A stretch of 64,000 nucleotides of DNA, taken from assembly GCF_029239295.1 (NCBI RefSeq), contig NZ_JAQZBC010000003.1, positions 150,178 through 214,177 on the forward strand. Reading direction: 5' to 3'. A model generated the notes under the pieces. That model made no database searches. It saw only the letters and a list, made by a program, of their open reading frames with translations, and was not told the origin of the DNA. Both the position numbers and the translations under genes were made by a program. The stretch is from Sphingomonas sp. Lineage in GTDB: Bacteria; Pseudomonadota; Alphaproteobacteria; Sphingomonadales; Sphingomonadaceae. Shown one piece after another: positions 30,467 to 38,898 of the stretch; the stretch's first letter is position 1, and the number at the start of each line of letters is the position of its first letter.

Positions 30467-31087
30467 CTATTCGCCGTCCGGTCGCGTGAAATCCCCGGTC
30501 CGCACTGCGCCGTCACGCTCATAGACGGCCATGATCACGCCCGTCCCGCTGACGCGATGATCCACCAGCCGCAGCCCGGCGGGTGAGCCGCCGGTGAGTG
30601 CGCGCCGGCCTTTGCCGAGGATGATCGGCACGATCGTCAGGAACAATCGGTCGATCAACCCGGCGCCCAGCAGCGCAGGATACAGCTGCCCACTGCCCTG
30701 GATCAGCAGATCCGGCCCGTCTTCCTCGCACAGGCGAGCAACCGCGGCAGCGGGATCGCCCACCAGCGCCTGTGATCCCTGCCAGCCCAGCGTCTCGGGG
30801 TTTGAGGTGACGACGTATTTGGTGATCCGGCCAAAACGTTCTCCGACCGGGTTGCCCACGTGGCGCGGCCAGTAATCGGCAAAGATATCGTAGGTGCGCC
30901 GGCCCAACAGCAAATCATATTCGGCGCCCATGATGTGTTCACCGATGAAGTCGCTGGTCGCATCATCGTCGTAGCCGGCCATCCACCCGCCGTGCGCAAA
31001 GCCGCCGCTGGGGTCTTCGTCCGGCCCGCCCGGTGCCTGGATCACCCCGTCGATCGACATGAACAGGCCACCGGTGATCTTACGCAT
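30467..31087 (-). CDS. Dihydrofolate reductase / RibD C-terminal family protein
   Basis: A 206-residue protein of the RibD C-terminal/DHFR-like superfamily, which are NADPH-dependent reductases of mostly unknown substrate. It opens RKITGGLFMSIDGVIQAPGG. The conserved DLLLGRRTYDIFADYW, KYVVTSNPETLGW and the nucleotide-site region GPDLLIQGSGQLYPALLGAGLIDRL are present. It is the last gene of the HxlR-divergent cluster and overlaps the upstream VOC gene by 8 bp. It is not the housekeeping folA, which is shorter and has different motifs. Confidence 0.87.
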   Translation of the reverse strand: MRKITGGLFMSIDGVIQAPGGPDEDPSGGFAHGGWMAGYDDDATSDFIGEHIMGAEYDLLLGRRTYDIFADYWPRHVGNPVGERFGRITKYVVTSNPETLGWQGSQALVGDPAAAVARLCEEDGPDLLIQGSGQLYPALLGAGLIDRLFLTIVPIILGKGRRALTGGSPAGLRLVDHRVSGTGVIMAVYERDGAVRTGDFTRPDGE

Positions 31088-31613
31088 CGTCTCGCTCGCT
31101 CCGACGCGCCTGTTCGATCGCCGCTATGCCGATTTTGCGCATCGTCATCATCGCCTCCATCGCGCGCCTTCCAGCGGCGGCGTCCGGATCGGCAAGGGCA
31201 TCCATCAGCGCGCGCGGCGTAATCTGCCACGAAAAGCCCCACCGGTCCTTGCACCAGCCGCAATCGCTTTCTTCCCCGCCATTGCCGACGATCGCGTCCC
31301 AATAGCGGTCGGTTTCCTCCTGCGTGTCGGTCATCACCATGAAGCTGACTGCTTCATTGGGCGTGAAGGCCGGCCCGCCGTTCAGGCCGATGAAGGGGCG
31401 CCCCAGCACGGTGAATTCGACCGTCAGTTCACCGCCCGCGGGCATCGACGGATTGTCCGCCGGCGCGGTCCGGACGCTGCCGACGTGGCTGTCGGGAAAG
31501 GTCGCGGCGTAGAAACGCGCCGCCGCGCTTGCCTGGCCACGGTCGAACCACAGGCAGGTCGCCAGTCGATCCGCGACCATCGGCGGCCGCTGGCGTGGGT
31601 CGCCCGTGCTCAT
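31080..31613 (-). CDS. VOC-family protein (PhnB / 3-demethylubiquinone methyltransferase-like)
   Basis: A 177-residue glyoxalase-fold protein of the PhnB-like group. It reads LATCLWFDRGQASAAARFYAATFPDSHVG, then VEFTVLGRPFIGLNGGPAF and AVSFMVMTDTQEETDRYWDAIVGNGGEESDCGWCKDRWGFSWQITP, the signature of proteins labelled 3-demethylubiquinone-9 3-methyltransferase-like, although methyltransferase activity is not supported for this fold. ATG 31613 overlaps the previous stop (ATGA). ATG 31580 is an alternative. The long open frame up to 32306 is out of frame with the real upstream gene. Confidence 0.85.
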   Translation of the reverse strand: MSTGDPRQRPPMVADRLATCLWFDRGQASAAARFYAATFPDSHVGSVRTAPADNPSMPAGGELTVEFTVLGRPFIGLNGGPAFTPNEAVSFMVMTDTQEETDRYWDAIVGNGGEESDCGWCKDRWGFSWQITPRALMDALADPDAAAGRRAMEAMMTMRKIGIAAIEQARRSERDDA

Positions 31614-32395
31614 GCCGCGGCGCCTGGTGCGGCGATGCCAAAGGCCGCGCCATCGGGGTCGCTCGCCACGATCACCCGGTCCCCGCCGGGCACTTCCATT
31701 GGCCCGACGTGAACGGTGCCACCGCCAGCGGTCACGGCCGCCGCGGCTTTCTCGATGTCGGGTGCGCGGAAATAGAACAGCCAGCCGGGGGTCGGCTGAT
31801 CCGCGTTCACGTTCATCGTCGCGCCAAATGTCTCTCCGGCCGCGGCGGCAAAGATGTAATCGCCCGCCGCGTCCGGCATCGTCATCTTGTCGGGAAAGGT
31901 CCAACCGAACACGTCCGCGTAAAAGGCGTTGCCGGCGACCTGATCGGTGGTGACCAGTTCGTGCCAGTTGCATTTGCCCATGCCGGTGCGTTCCCATGCC
32001 GTGCTGGGCGCGTCGACCGCGCCGCGCATCACGTAGAACGGGTTGCCCTGCGGATCGGCGACCATCGCCAGCCGGCCGACGCCCTGCATGTCGAACGCGG
32101 GCAGATGGACGCTGCCGCCAGCAGCAGTGATCGCCGCGACGCTGGCATCGACATCGTCGACCCCGATGTAGAACAGCCACGCCGGCCTGGCACCGCCAGC
32201 CACCATCTCGGGCGCCAAATGCATCATACCGCCGACGTTGCTGCCGTCCGCGGTGACGAGCATCCGGTAATCCGGGCCCTCCCCCGGCCTGGGGCCGACC
32301 GTCCATCCGATCGCCTGGCCATAGAATTCGGACGATCGCTCGGGATCGGTCGTCAACAGCTCATACCAGATCGGGGTGCCGTGCTTGTTGCGCAT
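31610..32395 (-). CDS. VOC-family protein with two glyoxalase domains
   Basis: A 261-residue protein containing two tandem glyoxalase/bleomycin-resistance modules. The first starts GTPIWYELLTTDPERSSEFYGQAIGW and the second starts CNWHELVTTDQVAGNAFYADVFGW. Each ends with a metal-site-like segment (MVADPQGNPF and VIASDPDGAAF). This two-module form resembles the hydroxylase-like (CFP-30-type) VOC proteins. A detoxifying or binding role towards a small molecule is inferred. It lies mid-operon, 17 bp after the DUF1428 gene and coupled to the following VOC gene. Confidence 0.85.
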   Translation of the reverse strand: MRNKHGTPIWYELLTTDPERSSEFYGQAIGWTVGPRPGEGPDYRMLVTADGSNVGGMMHLAPEMVAGGARPAWLFYIGVDDVDASVAAITAAGGSVHLPAFDMQGVGRLAMVADPQGNPFYVMRGAVDAPSTAWERTGMGKCNWHELVTTDQVAGNAFYADVFGWTFPDKMTMPDAAGDYIFAAAAGETFGATMNVNADQPTPGWLFYFRAPDIEKAAAAVTAGGGTVHVGPMEVPGGDRVIVASDPDGAAFGIAAPGAAA

Positions 32396-32412
32396 CTCCT
32401 GTCTCCCTGCGC

Positions 32413-33126
32413 TCAGCCGTCGACCACCGGGACGAAGCCGCCGAACATCATGCGCTTGCCGTCGAACGGTCGATCCTCGCCGGCGGACATCCGCTCATCG
32501 TTCATCAGCGCTTCCCAGCCCCGGTCGCGCACGGCCTTGGACGGCCATTCGACCCATCCGAAGGCGACCGTTTCGCCGTCCTGCACGCGCGCGGCGCGAT
32601 GAAAGTCGGTGACCTTTCCGACCGGCACGTCGTCGCCAAAGGCGTCGACCACGCGGCTGGCGCCATGATCCAGGAAAGCGGCGGCGGATGCTTCGGCGAA
32701 GCGGCGATATGCCTCTTTCCCGTCCTGGGCGACCGGCAGCACCACGCCATCGACATAGCCGCAGTCGCCGCCCGGCCCCGCCGCGCAGACCACCTCGAAA
32801 CCGCCATAGATCATGCGCTGCCCGTCAAAGGGCATCGGGCCCAGCTGCTCCATCCGCGGGTCGCTCATCATCTGTTGCCCGGCGGCATCGCGCGTCGCCT
32901 TGTCGGGATATTCGATCCAGCTGAACAGAACGGTTTCGCGCTCACGCGCGTCTACCGCCTGCCACAGATCGTTGATCTCGCCGCGGGGCACATCGTCGCC
33001 CCATGCCTCGACCACGCGTACCGCGCCAAATTCCTCCAGCAGGCCGCGCGCCGCATCGGCATGGGCGATATAGCGGTCCTTGTTTTCGCTTGGCGCGACC
33101 ACGACGAACCCGTCGACATAGGTCAT
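32413..33126 (-). CDS. Tandem DUF1428 protein
   Basis: DUF1428 proteins (for example E. coli YbaA, about 117 residues) have a ferredoxin-like alpha/beta-barrel fold and no assigned function. Here 237 residues contain two complete copies. Copy one runs from YVDGFVVVAP to MPFDGQRMIYGGFEVV. Copy two runs from YVDGVVLPVA to RPFDGKRMMFGGFVPV. The shared blocks include GDDVP and the FDG-x-RM-x-x-GGF ending. The two copies differ widely, so the fusion is old. It overlaps the GST gene by 4 bp and is part of the HxlR-divergent cluster. Confidence 0.85.
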   Translation of the reverse strand: MTYVDGFVVVAPSENKDRYIAHADAARGLLEEFGAVRVVEAWGDDVPRGEINDLWQAVDARERETVLFSWIEYPDKATRDAAGQQMMSDPRMEQLGPMPFDGQRMIYGGFEVVCAAGPGGDCGYVDGVVLPVAQDGKEAYRRFAEASAAAFLDHGASRVVDAFGDDVPVGKVTDFHRAARVQDGETVAFGWVEWPSKAVRDRGWEALMNDERMSAGEDRPFDGKRMMFGGFVPVVDG

Positions 33127-33821
33127 GCTGCCGCTCCTTCACGACTCGCGAGCCAGGCGGCGATCTCCGGCGGCGGCGCGCCGGTAAAGCCCGCCAGCTG
33201 ATCGGCAAGCGCGCGCTGGAACGCGGGCCGCGCCGTGCCGCGCGCGACATAGGCGCGCAGATTGTCGTACGGATCGAGGTAACCGTCATCCTCCAAGATC
33301 CGCACTACGGACACCATCAGCAGGTCGCCTGCGGTGAAGGTCTCATCTTCCAGCCACGTCCGATCGCCCAGCCGGCGTGACAATTCCTCCAGCCGTTCGT
33401 GGATGCGGGCCTCGACCGACGGGAGGCGCGGGCGTGACCAGGGCTCGTCGGCCTCGAACAAGGTGGCGATGGCATGGTCCATGATCGGTGGCTCGACGGT
33501 GTTGAGCGCGGCGAACATCCATTCGATCGCCCGCGCGCGTGCGGCGGGATCCTCCGGCAGCAACGTGCCGTACCGATCGGCGATGTGCAGGACGATCGCC
33601 CCGGATTCGAACAGCACCAGCCCGTCCTGCTCATAAGTGGGAACTTGCCCAAAGGGCTGGCGCTGCCGGTGCTCGGGGTGCTTCTGGCCGCCCTGTGTCA
33701 GATAGGCGACGTCATAGGGCTGGCCCACTTCCTCCAGCGCCCAGCGCACGCGAAGGTCGCGCACTTGGCCTTCGGCAAAGGGCGGCACCCAATCGAATGC
33801 CGTGATCGTTGGCAGTTCCAT
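33123..33821 (-). CDS. Glutathione S-transferase family protein
   Basis: A 232-residue GST. The N-terminal thioredoxin-like domain ends in the cis-Pro and Glu-Ser glutathione-binding segment FGQVPTYEQDGLVLFESGAIVLHIAD. The C-terminal helical domain holds DRTWLEDETFTAGDLLMVSVVRIL, the conserved N-capping and Asp-containing motif. The N-terminal PPFAEGQVRDLRVRWALEE places it near bacterial beta/theta-like GSTs. It lies inside the VOC/DUF1428 cluster, supporting a shared electrophile-handling role, though the substrate is unknown. Confidence 0.9.
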   Translation of the reverse strand: MELPTITAFDWVPPFAEGQVRDLRVRWALEEVGQPYDVAYLTQGGQKHPEHRQRQPFGQVPTYEQDGLVLFESGAIVLHIADRYGTLLPEDPAARARAIEWMFAALNTVEPPIMDHAIATLFEADEPWSRPRLPSVEARIHERLEELSRRLGDRTWLEDETFTAGDLLMVSVVRILEDDGYLDPYDNLRAYVARGTARPAFQRALADQLAGFTGAPPPEIAAWLASREGAAA

Positions 33822-33902
33822 CCTCTCGCTCCTTTATTGTGTCGTCCGGGCCGCATGATCGCTGGGCGGCAGGTGCAGCCATCGGCGACGGTGCGCCTGC
33901 GT

Positions 33903-34132
33903 TCAGGCGTCACCCTCCTTCTTGGTCCCTTTCAGCAGCGCGACGACCGCCATGGCGTGGCCGTGGCCAAGCCCCAGGTCAGACTTCAGCTGTTCGACCA
34001 TGGCCATCGGCTTGATGCCGGGCGCCAACGTGTCGCCGGCGGTCCAGCCATTCGCGACCCCATTGCGCGCAGATCGCCGGGGCTCTTCCCGGTCTTTTGC
34101 TCGATCGTGTCTAGATAGGCCTGGAATGACAT
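33903..34132 (-). pseudogene. DUF4287 protein gene with single-base frameshift
   Basis: From ATG 34132 the frame gives MSFQAYLDTIEQKTGKSPGD then LRAMG, the DUF4287 N-terminus, but soon goes off and stops at 33986. The rest of the family pattern (NGWTAGDTLAPGIK, then VEQLKSDLGLGHGHAMAVVALLKG) continues in another frame to a TGA at 33903. One more G in the GGGG run at about 34055-34065 would join the halves as LRAMGVANGWTAG. So this is a real frameshift or an assembly error in a homopolymer. It sits 13 bp after the first VOC gene of the operon and 81 bp before the GST gene. Confidence 0.75.
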
Positions 34133-34145
34133 GATGCCGCTTTCC

Positions 34146-34580
34146 TCAGGCGGCGCTGGCGTCGGGTTGCCCCATCGCCTGCTGCGCGGCCACCATATCC
34201 ATGAACATCGGTTCCCAGACATGGCCGTCGGGATCCTCAAAGGCGCGACCGTACATGAATCCCATGTCCTGCGGCTCGCGGGTTTCGCGCCCACCCGCTG
34301 CGATGGCGGCATCGGTGATCCCATCCACCTCATCCCGACTGTCACGCGAGATGGCGAGCAGCACGCCGCTGGTCGTATGGGCGTCGATCAGCGTCTTGTC
34401 GGTGAAGGTCGCGTAGAAACCGCGATCGAGCAGCATCACGCTGATCTCGTCGGACCACACCATCGCCGACGCATGCTCGTTGGAGAACATGGGGTTCAGC
34501 GTGAAGCCCAGCGCTTCGTAAAAGGCGGTTGAGCGCGGCACGTCGGTCACCGGCAGGTTGACGAAGATCGTCCTGGCCAT
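34146..34580 (-). CDS. VOC-family (glyoxalase-like) protein
   Basis: A 144-residue single-module glyoxalase-fold protein. It begins TIFVNLPVTDVPRSTAFYEALGF. The middle SDEISVMLLDRGFYATFTDK and the last metal-site block FEDPDGHVWEPMFMD are typical of the YaeR/lactoylglutathione-lyase-like group. It is the first gene of the minus-strand cluster and is divergent from the hxlR gene with 63 bp between start codons, so its promoter and operator must lie in that short space. Confidence 0.88.
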   Translation of the reverse strand: MARTIFVNLPVTDVPRSTAFYEALGFTLNPMFSNEHASAMVWSDEISVMLLDRGFYATFTDKTLIDAHTTSGVLLAISRDSRDEVDGITDAAIAAGGRETREPQDMGFMYGRAFEDPDGHVWEPMFMDMVAAQQAMGQPDASAA

Positions 34581-34601
34581 CGCACCTCTCCCTTGCGACT
34601 C

Positions 34602-34663
34602 GTTGCTTGTGGTTTGTGCGCTCGGCAGTTATCAAAAGCAACAATGAAGTCAGAAAAAGTAAC
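34602..34663. promoter_or_regulatory. Candidate HxlR operator repeats
   Basis: GTTGCTT at 34602-34608 is repeated inverted as AAAAGCAAC at 34634-34642, and again as AAAAGTAAC at 34655-34663. The last two are exactly 21 bp (two helical turns) apart, and the final copy lies inside the hxlR coding start. This fits autoregulation plus control of the divergent VOC operon. Confidence 0.45.
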
Positions 34664-35339
34664 AACTGAGGTTTCGGGCAAGCGGCGCTGGTATGACGAC
34701 GCCTGCGGCACCGCGCTGGCGATGGAATTGGTTGGCGAGCGCTGGTCGATGCTGATCGTGCGCGAATTGATGTTCGGTGCCCGGCGCTTCGGTGAACTGA
34801 AAGCATCGTTGAACGGGATCAGCGCGAATGTGCTGACACAACGGCTGGAGGGGTTGGAGGCAGCGCACATCCTGAAACGCCGCCGCCTGCCGCCGCCGGC
34901 CAGCGTGCAGGTCTATGAACTCACCCCATGGGGCTATGAAGCCGAAGGAGCGATCAAGGCGCTGGGCGCTTGGGCAGCACGCTCGCCGGATCATGATCCG
35001 ATGCTGCCGCTGTCGGCGGCGTCGATGATGCTGTCGCTGCGCACCATGATCCAGCCGCAGCGCGCCAGAAGCAGGCCGAATTGTGCCGTGGCCTTCACGT
35101 TCGCGGCCGAATCGTTCCTGGCGCGGCTGGTCGATGGCGACTTGCCGATCGTCCGTGGGGAGGGGGAAGCGGATGTGCATTTCACCACCAGCCCGCGGAT
35201 CATGGCCAATATCGTCTACGGCAAATGGCCGATCGAGGAGGCTGAGGCGGCCGGAGAACTCGTTTTCGCCGGCGATCGCGCCCTGGCGCGGCAGTTCATC
35301 GACCTCTTCCACCTGCCGGCAAAGGCAAAGGTTGAATAA
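34644..35339 (+). CDS. HxlR-family transcriptional regulator with SCP2-like C-terminal domain
   Basis: A 231-residue winged-helix regulator. The HxlR helix-turn-helix covers about residues 14-105 (CGTALAMELVGERWSMLIVRELMFGARRFGELKASLNGISANVLTQRLEGLE, then YELTPWGYE). The C-terminal half (FTFAAESFLARLVDGDLPIVRG ... ADVHFTTSPRIMANIVYGK) resembles the SCP2 sterol-carrier-like ligand pocket found in longer HxlR proteins. ATG 34644 is chosen because the in-frame upstream start would read through the divergent promoter. It probably senses a small hydrophobic molecule and controls the minus-strand VOC/GST cluster. Confidence 0.88.
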   Translation: MKSEKVTTEVSGKRRWYDDACGTALAMELVGERWSMLIVRELMFGARRFGELKASLNGISANVLTQRLEGLEAAHILKRRRLPPPASVQVYELTPWGYEAEGAIKALGAWAARSPDHDPMLPLSAASMMLSLRTMIQPQRARSRPNCAVAFTFAAESFLARLVDGDLPIVRGEGEADVHFTTSPRIMANIVYGKWPIEEAEAAGELVFAGDRALARQFIDLFHLPAKAKVE

Positions 35340-35385
35340 CCACCGAACTCGGGCCTAAGGCGTTCGTGTTAATTGCGAGGCGCGC

Positions 35386-36390
35386 ATGACCGATATTCCG
35401 AACACGCTTCCCGACAGCCGCGAAACGACGATCCTTGATGCGCCCGACAAGATGGTCAGCGTGCGCGAAATGTTCGGGATCGACAGTGACATGCAATGCC
35501 CCGCATTCAGCGAGGCGGACGAACGGGTGCCCGATCTGGACCCGGCCTATGTGTTCGATCCGGACACCACGTTGGCGGTGCTGGCGGGTTTTGCCCACAA
35601 CCGCCGTGTGATGGTGCAGGGCTATCACGGTACCGGCAAGTCGACGCATATCGAGCAGGTGGCGGCGCGGCTGAAGTGGCCGTGCATCCGCATCAATCTC
35701 GACGCGCACATCAGCCGTATCGACCTGATCGGTCGCGACGCCATCGTGTTGAAGGATGGCCAGCAGATCACCGAATTCCGCGAAGGCTTGCTGCCCTGGG
35801 CGCTGCAGACCCCGACCGCGCTGGTCTTCGACGAATATGACGCTGGCCGTCCGGACGTGATGTTCGTGATCCAGCGCGTGCTGGAAACCGAGGGCAAGCT
35901 GACGCTGCTCGACCAGAACCGCGTGATCCGCCCGAACCCCTATTTCCGTCTGTTCGCCACGGCGAACACGGTCGGCCTCGGCGACACGAGCGGGCTGTAT
36001 CACGGCACGCAGCAGATCAACCAGGGTCAGATGGACCGCTGGAACATCGTCGTCACGCTGAACTATCTGCCGGCCGCAACTGAGGCCAACATCGTGCTCG
36101 CCAAGTCGGGCGAATATGACAAGCCTGATGGCCGCAAGCAGGTGGAGGACATGATCCGCGTCGCCGACCTGACCCGCAAGGGCTTCGTCAACGGGGATAT
36201 TTCCACGGTGATGAGCCCGCGTACGGTGATCACCTGGGCGCAGAATACGCTGATCTTCAAGGATGTCGGCTTCGCGTTCCGCCTCTCGTTCCTGAACAAG
36301 TGCGACGAGGCGGAACGGCCGCTGGTCGCCGAATACTACCAGCGCGTGTTCGGCAAGGACCTGCCGGAAAGCGTGGTGGGCAAGGCTTGA
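35386..36390 (+). CDS. cobS: Aerobic cobaltochelatase subunit CobS
   Basis: A 334-residue AAA+ ATPase that drives cobalt insertion into hydrogenobyrinic acid a,c-diamide together with CobT and CobN. The characteristic N-terminus ([21 protein letters not shown]) is present, as are Walker [14 protein letters not shown] (about 79-90), Walker [16 protein letters not shown], and the sensor region [21 protein letters not shown]. cobT follows after 160 bp on the same strand. The large subunit cobN is not in the window. Confidence 0.95.
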   Translation: MTDIPNTLPDSRETTILDAPDKMVSVREMFGIDSDMQCPAFSEADERVPDLDPAYVFDPDTTLAVLAGFAHNRRVMVQGYHGTGKSTHIEQVAARLKWPCIRINLDAHISRIDLIGRDAIVLKDGQQITEFREGLLPWALQTPTALVFDEYDAGRPDVMFVIQRVLETEGKLTLLDQNRVIRPNPYFRLFATANTVGLGDTSGLYHGTQQINQGQMDRWNIVVTLNYLPAATEANIVLAKSGEYDKPDGRKQVEDMIRVADLTRKGFVNGDISTVMSPRTVITWAQNTLIFKDVGFAFRLSFLNKCDEAERPLVAEYYQRVFGKDLPESVVGKA

Positions 36391-36550
36391 TGCCGCGGGA
36401 GGCCTGACCCACCTTGTTGACCGGGATGGCACGGCTGGCGACACCTGCCCTCACGATCCGCGCGGTGTGCGGCCCTGATCGGGCTGCCCGCCGCGCCGGG
36501 TTCTCCCATGTACTTCGCGACGCCGCCATGGCGTGCAGGGATCACAGCTG

Positions 36551-38374
36551 ATGGCCACCGAAACCCCGCTTGATCGGTTCAAGAACGTGCTCGGCGGCGC
36601 CTCGCGCGCGCTGTCGGAGGAGCAGGAGCTTGAACTCGCCTTCACCGCTGACGCCCCCGCGCAGTCGGGCAAGCATCTGAAGGTGCCGATGCCGGCGCGT
36701 AGCCTGCCGGCCGATCAGGTGGCCGAAGCACGCGGCTTTGCGGACGGTTTTGCGCTGCGGCTGAAGCACCATGATCCGGCGATGCACGCGCGCGGCGCGC
36801 CGCCCGAGGCGGTGGCGCGCGCTGTCTTCGATGCCGTCGAAGGGGCGCGGGTCGAGGCGCTTGGCAGTCGCGGCTATGCCGGGATCACCAACAATCTGGC
36901 GCAGGCGCTCGATGTTCGCCTGCGCGCCGACCCAATCACCCGCGCCCGCACCCGTGATGAAGTGCCGCTGTCGACGGCGCTGGGGCTGTTGGTGCGCGAG
37001 GCGCTGACCGGGCAGCAGGCGCCCGCCAGCGCGGCCCCGGGCCTCGCCTTGGTTCGCGACTGGATCAACGAACGGGCCGATCTCAGCGGCATGGCGCTGG
37101 CGCTCGATGATCAGCGTGCCTTTCAAAGCCTGGCGATGAAGCTGCTCGAGGATCTGGAGCTGGTCGAAGGAGACCAGGCACCGGAGGACTCGGACGACGG
37201 CGGCAGCGAGGATGAGGGCACCGACAGCGAACAGCAGGACGAAGGGGAAGAAGGCGAGAGCCAGGACGGCGAAGGGCAGGCCGAGTCCGAGCAGCGCGGC
37301 GAACAGCGCGAGTCCGACGATACAGAGGGGGAGGGGCAGGAACAGGGCGAGGACAATCTCGACGATCTCGACGGTGATCCCAGCGACGATGGGGAGGAGG
37401 GCATGCAGCCCGTCCGCCCGAATCGACCGACGACCGATTGGTCGCCTGACTTCGACTATAAGGTGTGGACCACCCAGTTCGACGAGGTAATCGCCGCTAC
37501 CGAATTGTGCGACACTGACGAACTTGCGCGGCTGCGTGGTTATCTCGACCAGCAGCTTGTGCCGCTGCAGGCGGTGGTGTCGCGGCTGGCGAACCGGCTC
37601 CAGCGGCGGCTGATGGCGCAGCAGAACCGGTCATGGGATTTCGACCAGGAAGAAGGGTTGCTCGACGCCGCGCGGCTCGCCCGCGTTGTCATCAATCCCA
37701 TGCAGTCGCTGTCGTACAAGGTGGAGAAGGACACAGAGTTCAAGGACACGGTGGTTACCCTCCTGATCGACAATTCCGGGTCGATGCGCGGCCGCCCGAT
37801 TTCGATCGCGGCGATCAGCGCGGACATCCTGGCGCGCACGCTGGAGCGTTGCGGCGTCAAGACGGAGATTCTCGGCTTCACCACCCGCGCGTGGAAGGGC
37901 GGGCAGAGCCGCGAGACATGGCTGGCCGCCGGCCGGCCGCCACAGCCGGGTCGTCTCAACGACGTTCGCCACATCGTCTACAAGCAAGCCGACGAGCCGT
38001 GGCGTCGCGCCCGCAACTCGCTGGGCCTGATGATGCGCGAGGGGTTGCTGAAGGAGAATATCGACGGAGAGGCGCTGCTGTGGGCGCACAGCCGCCTGAT
38101 CGCCCGCCCCGAGGAACGCCGCATCCTGATGGTGATCTCCGACGGTGCGCCGGTCGACGATTCAACGCTGTCGGTGAACAGTGGATCGTATCTGGAGCGT
38201 CATTTGCGGCAGGTCATCGACTGGATCGAGCGCCGTTCCCCGGTGGAGCTAATCGCGATCGGGATAGGGCACGATGTGACTCGCTATTATAACCGCGCCG
38301 TCACGATCATGGATGCGGAGCAACTCGGCGGAACGATCATCGAACAATTGGCGGCGCTGTTCGACGCGGAGTGA
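36551..38374 (+). CDS. cobT: Aerobic cobaltochelatase subunit CobT
   Basis: A 607-residue partner of CobS. An N-terminal helical domain is followed by a very acidic Glu/Asp/Gln/Gly-rich linker (about residues 203-285). A C-terminal von Willebrand factor A domain with MIDAS motif DNSGS (about residue 406) ends the protein. This order is the same as in characterised CobT. I use ATG 36551 ([16 protein letters not shown]) rather than the in-frame GTG at 36533. It is probably co-transcribed with cobS. The 160-bp gap before it holds nothing recognisable. Confidence 0.95.
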   Translation: MATETPLDRFKNVLGGASRALSEEQELELAFTADAPAQSGKHLKVPMPARSLPADQVAEARGFADGFALRLKHHDPAMHARGAPPEAVARAVFDAVEGARVEALGSRGYAGITNNLAQALDVRLRADPITRARTRDEVPLSTALGLLVREALTGQQAPASAAPGLALVRDWINERADLSGMALALDDQRAFQSLAMKLLEDLELVEGDQAPEDSDDGGSEDEGTDSEQQDEGEEGESQDGEGQAESEQRGEQRESDDTEGEGQEQGEDNLDDLDGDPSDDGEEGMQPVRPNRPTTDWSPDFDYKVWTTQFDEVIAATELCDTDELARLRGYLDQQLVPLQAVVSRLANRLQRRLMAQQNRSWDFDQEEGLLDAARLARVVINPMQSLSYKVEKDTEFKDTVVTLLIDNSGSMRGRPISIAAISADILARTLERCGVKTEILGFTTRAWKGGQSRETWLAAGRPPQPGRLNDVRHIVYKQADEPWRRARNSLGLMMREGLLKENIDGEALLWAHSRLIARPEERRILMVISDGAPVDDSTLSVNSGSYLERHLRQVIDWIERRSPVELIAIGIGHDVTRYYNRAVTIMDAEQLGGTIIEQLAALFDAE

Positions 38375-38419
38375 GCGGTCGGCGGCGAGTCTACATGGAC
38401 GTCGCTCGCCACCTGTCAC

Positions 38420-38542
38420 TCAATGGCCGTAGCGCTTGATCCCGCGGCGGCGCAGCTTGTCGCGCTTGCGACGTTGGACCACCGTGGTGATGACCGGTAT
38501 GGCAATGACCACCGTCAGGCCGATCAGCGCGTAGGCAATCAT
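38420..38542 (-). CDS. Small single-pass membrane protein, hypothetical
   Basis: A 40-residue open frame from ATG 38542. It encodes one hydrophobic helix (MIAYALIGLTVVIAIPVITTV) followed by a strongly basic tail (QRRKRDKLRRRGIKRYGH), a sensible type of small membrane protein with cytoplasmic positive end. An in-frame start 24 codons earlier is possible. The ribosome-binding site is weak. I do not recognise the family, and the call rests on amino-acid composition only. It is convergent with cobT. Confidence 0.4.
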   Translation of the reverse strand: MIAYALIGLTVVIAIPVITTVVQRRKRDKLRRRGIKRYGH

Positions 38543-38898
38543 ATCCCGGCTAATATCGATCACGGCATTTATCCAAACAGGTGAACAGTTCGTCGCAACA
38601 ACGTGTGACACCATGGTGCTGCAAAGAAAAGCGAAGAATGAACCAGTTACGGTCTGATCACCGGTTCATGATACCGCCTAAAAAGCCGGATCGGGCCTAG
38701 TTCTGGTTAATGCGTGGTGAGTTGCTGGTGTGATCCGAAGCCTGCGTTGATTTCAGGTAAGCCTATGCATGTGAGAGCGGTGCGATCTCTCGTCCGGTGG
38801 ATTGCGCGGCCATGGTGGCGACTGGTTGATGCCCTGCCAGACACTGCGTAGAGCGGCCTGACCGGCAGCGAACCGGACTGCCGTAATGAGGGCCATGC
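38543..38898. other. Intergenic region upstream of ugd
   Basis: About 355 bp without a convincing gene. It contains a perfect 7-bp inverted repeat ATGAACC/GGTTCAT (38638-38644 and 38663-38669, 18-bp spacer) and is presumably the ugd promoter region. A GAGGG lies just before the ugd start. Nothing else recognisable. Confidence 0.5.

Noticed and set aside
31080..31613. Genuine ubiquinone methyltransferase
   Set aside because: The fold is VOC and has no SAM-binding motif. The methyltransferase label is a historical name for this group.
31614..32306. N-terminal extension of the PhnB-like VOC gene
   Set aside because: The frame is open upstream but overlaps the two-domain VOC gene in another frame. 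The VOC fold begins only after ATG 31613.
36560..36590. FNR-like box TTGATCGGTTCAA
   Set aside because: It lies inside the cobT coding start and the second half does not match ATCAA. A chance match is likely.
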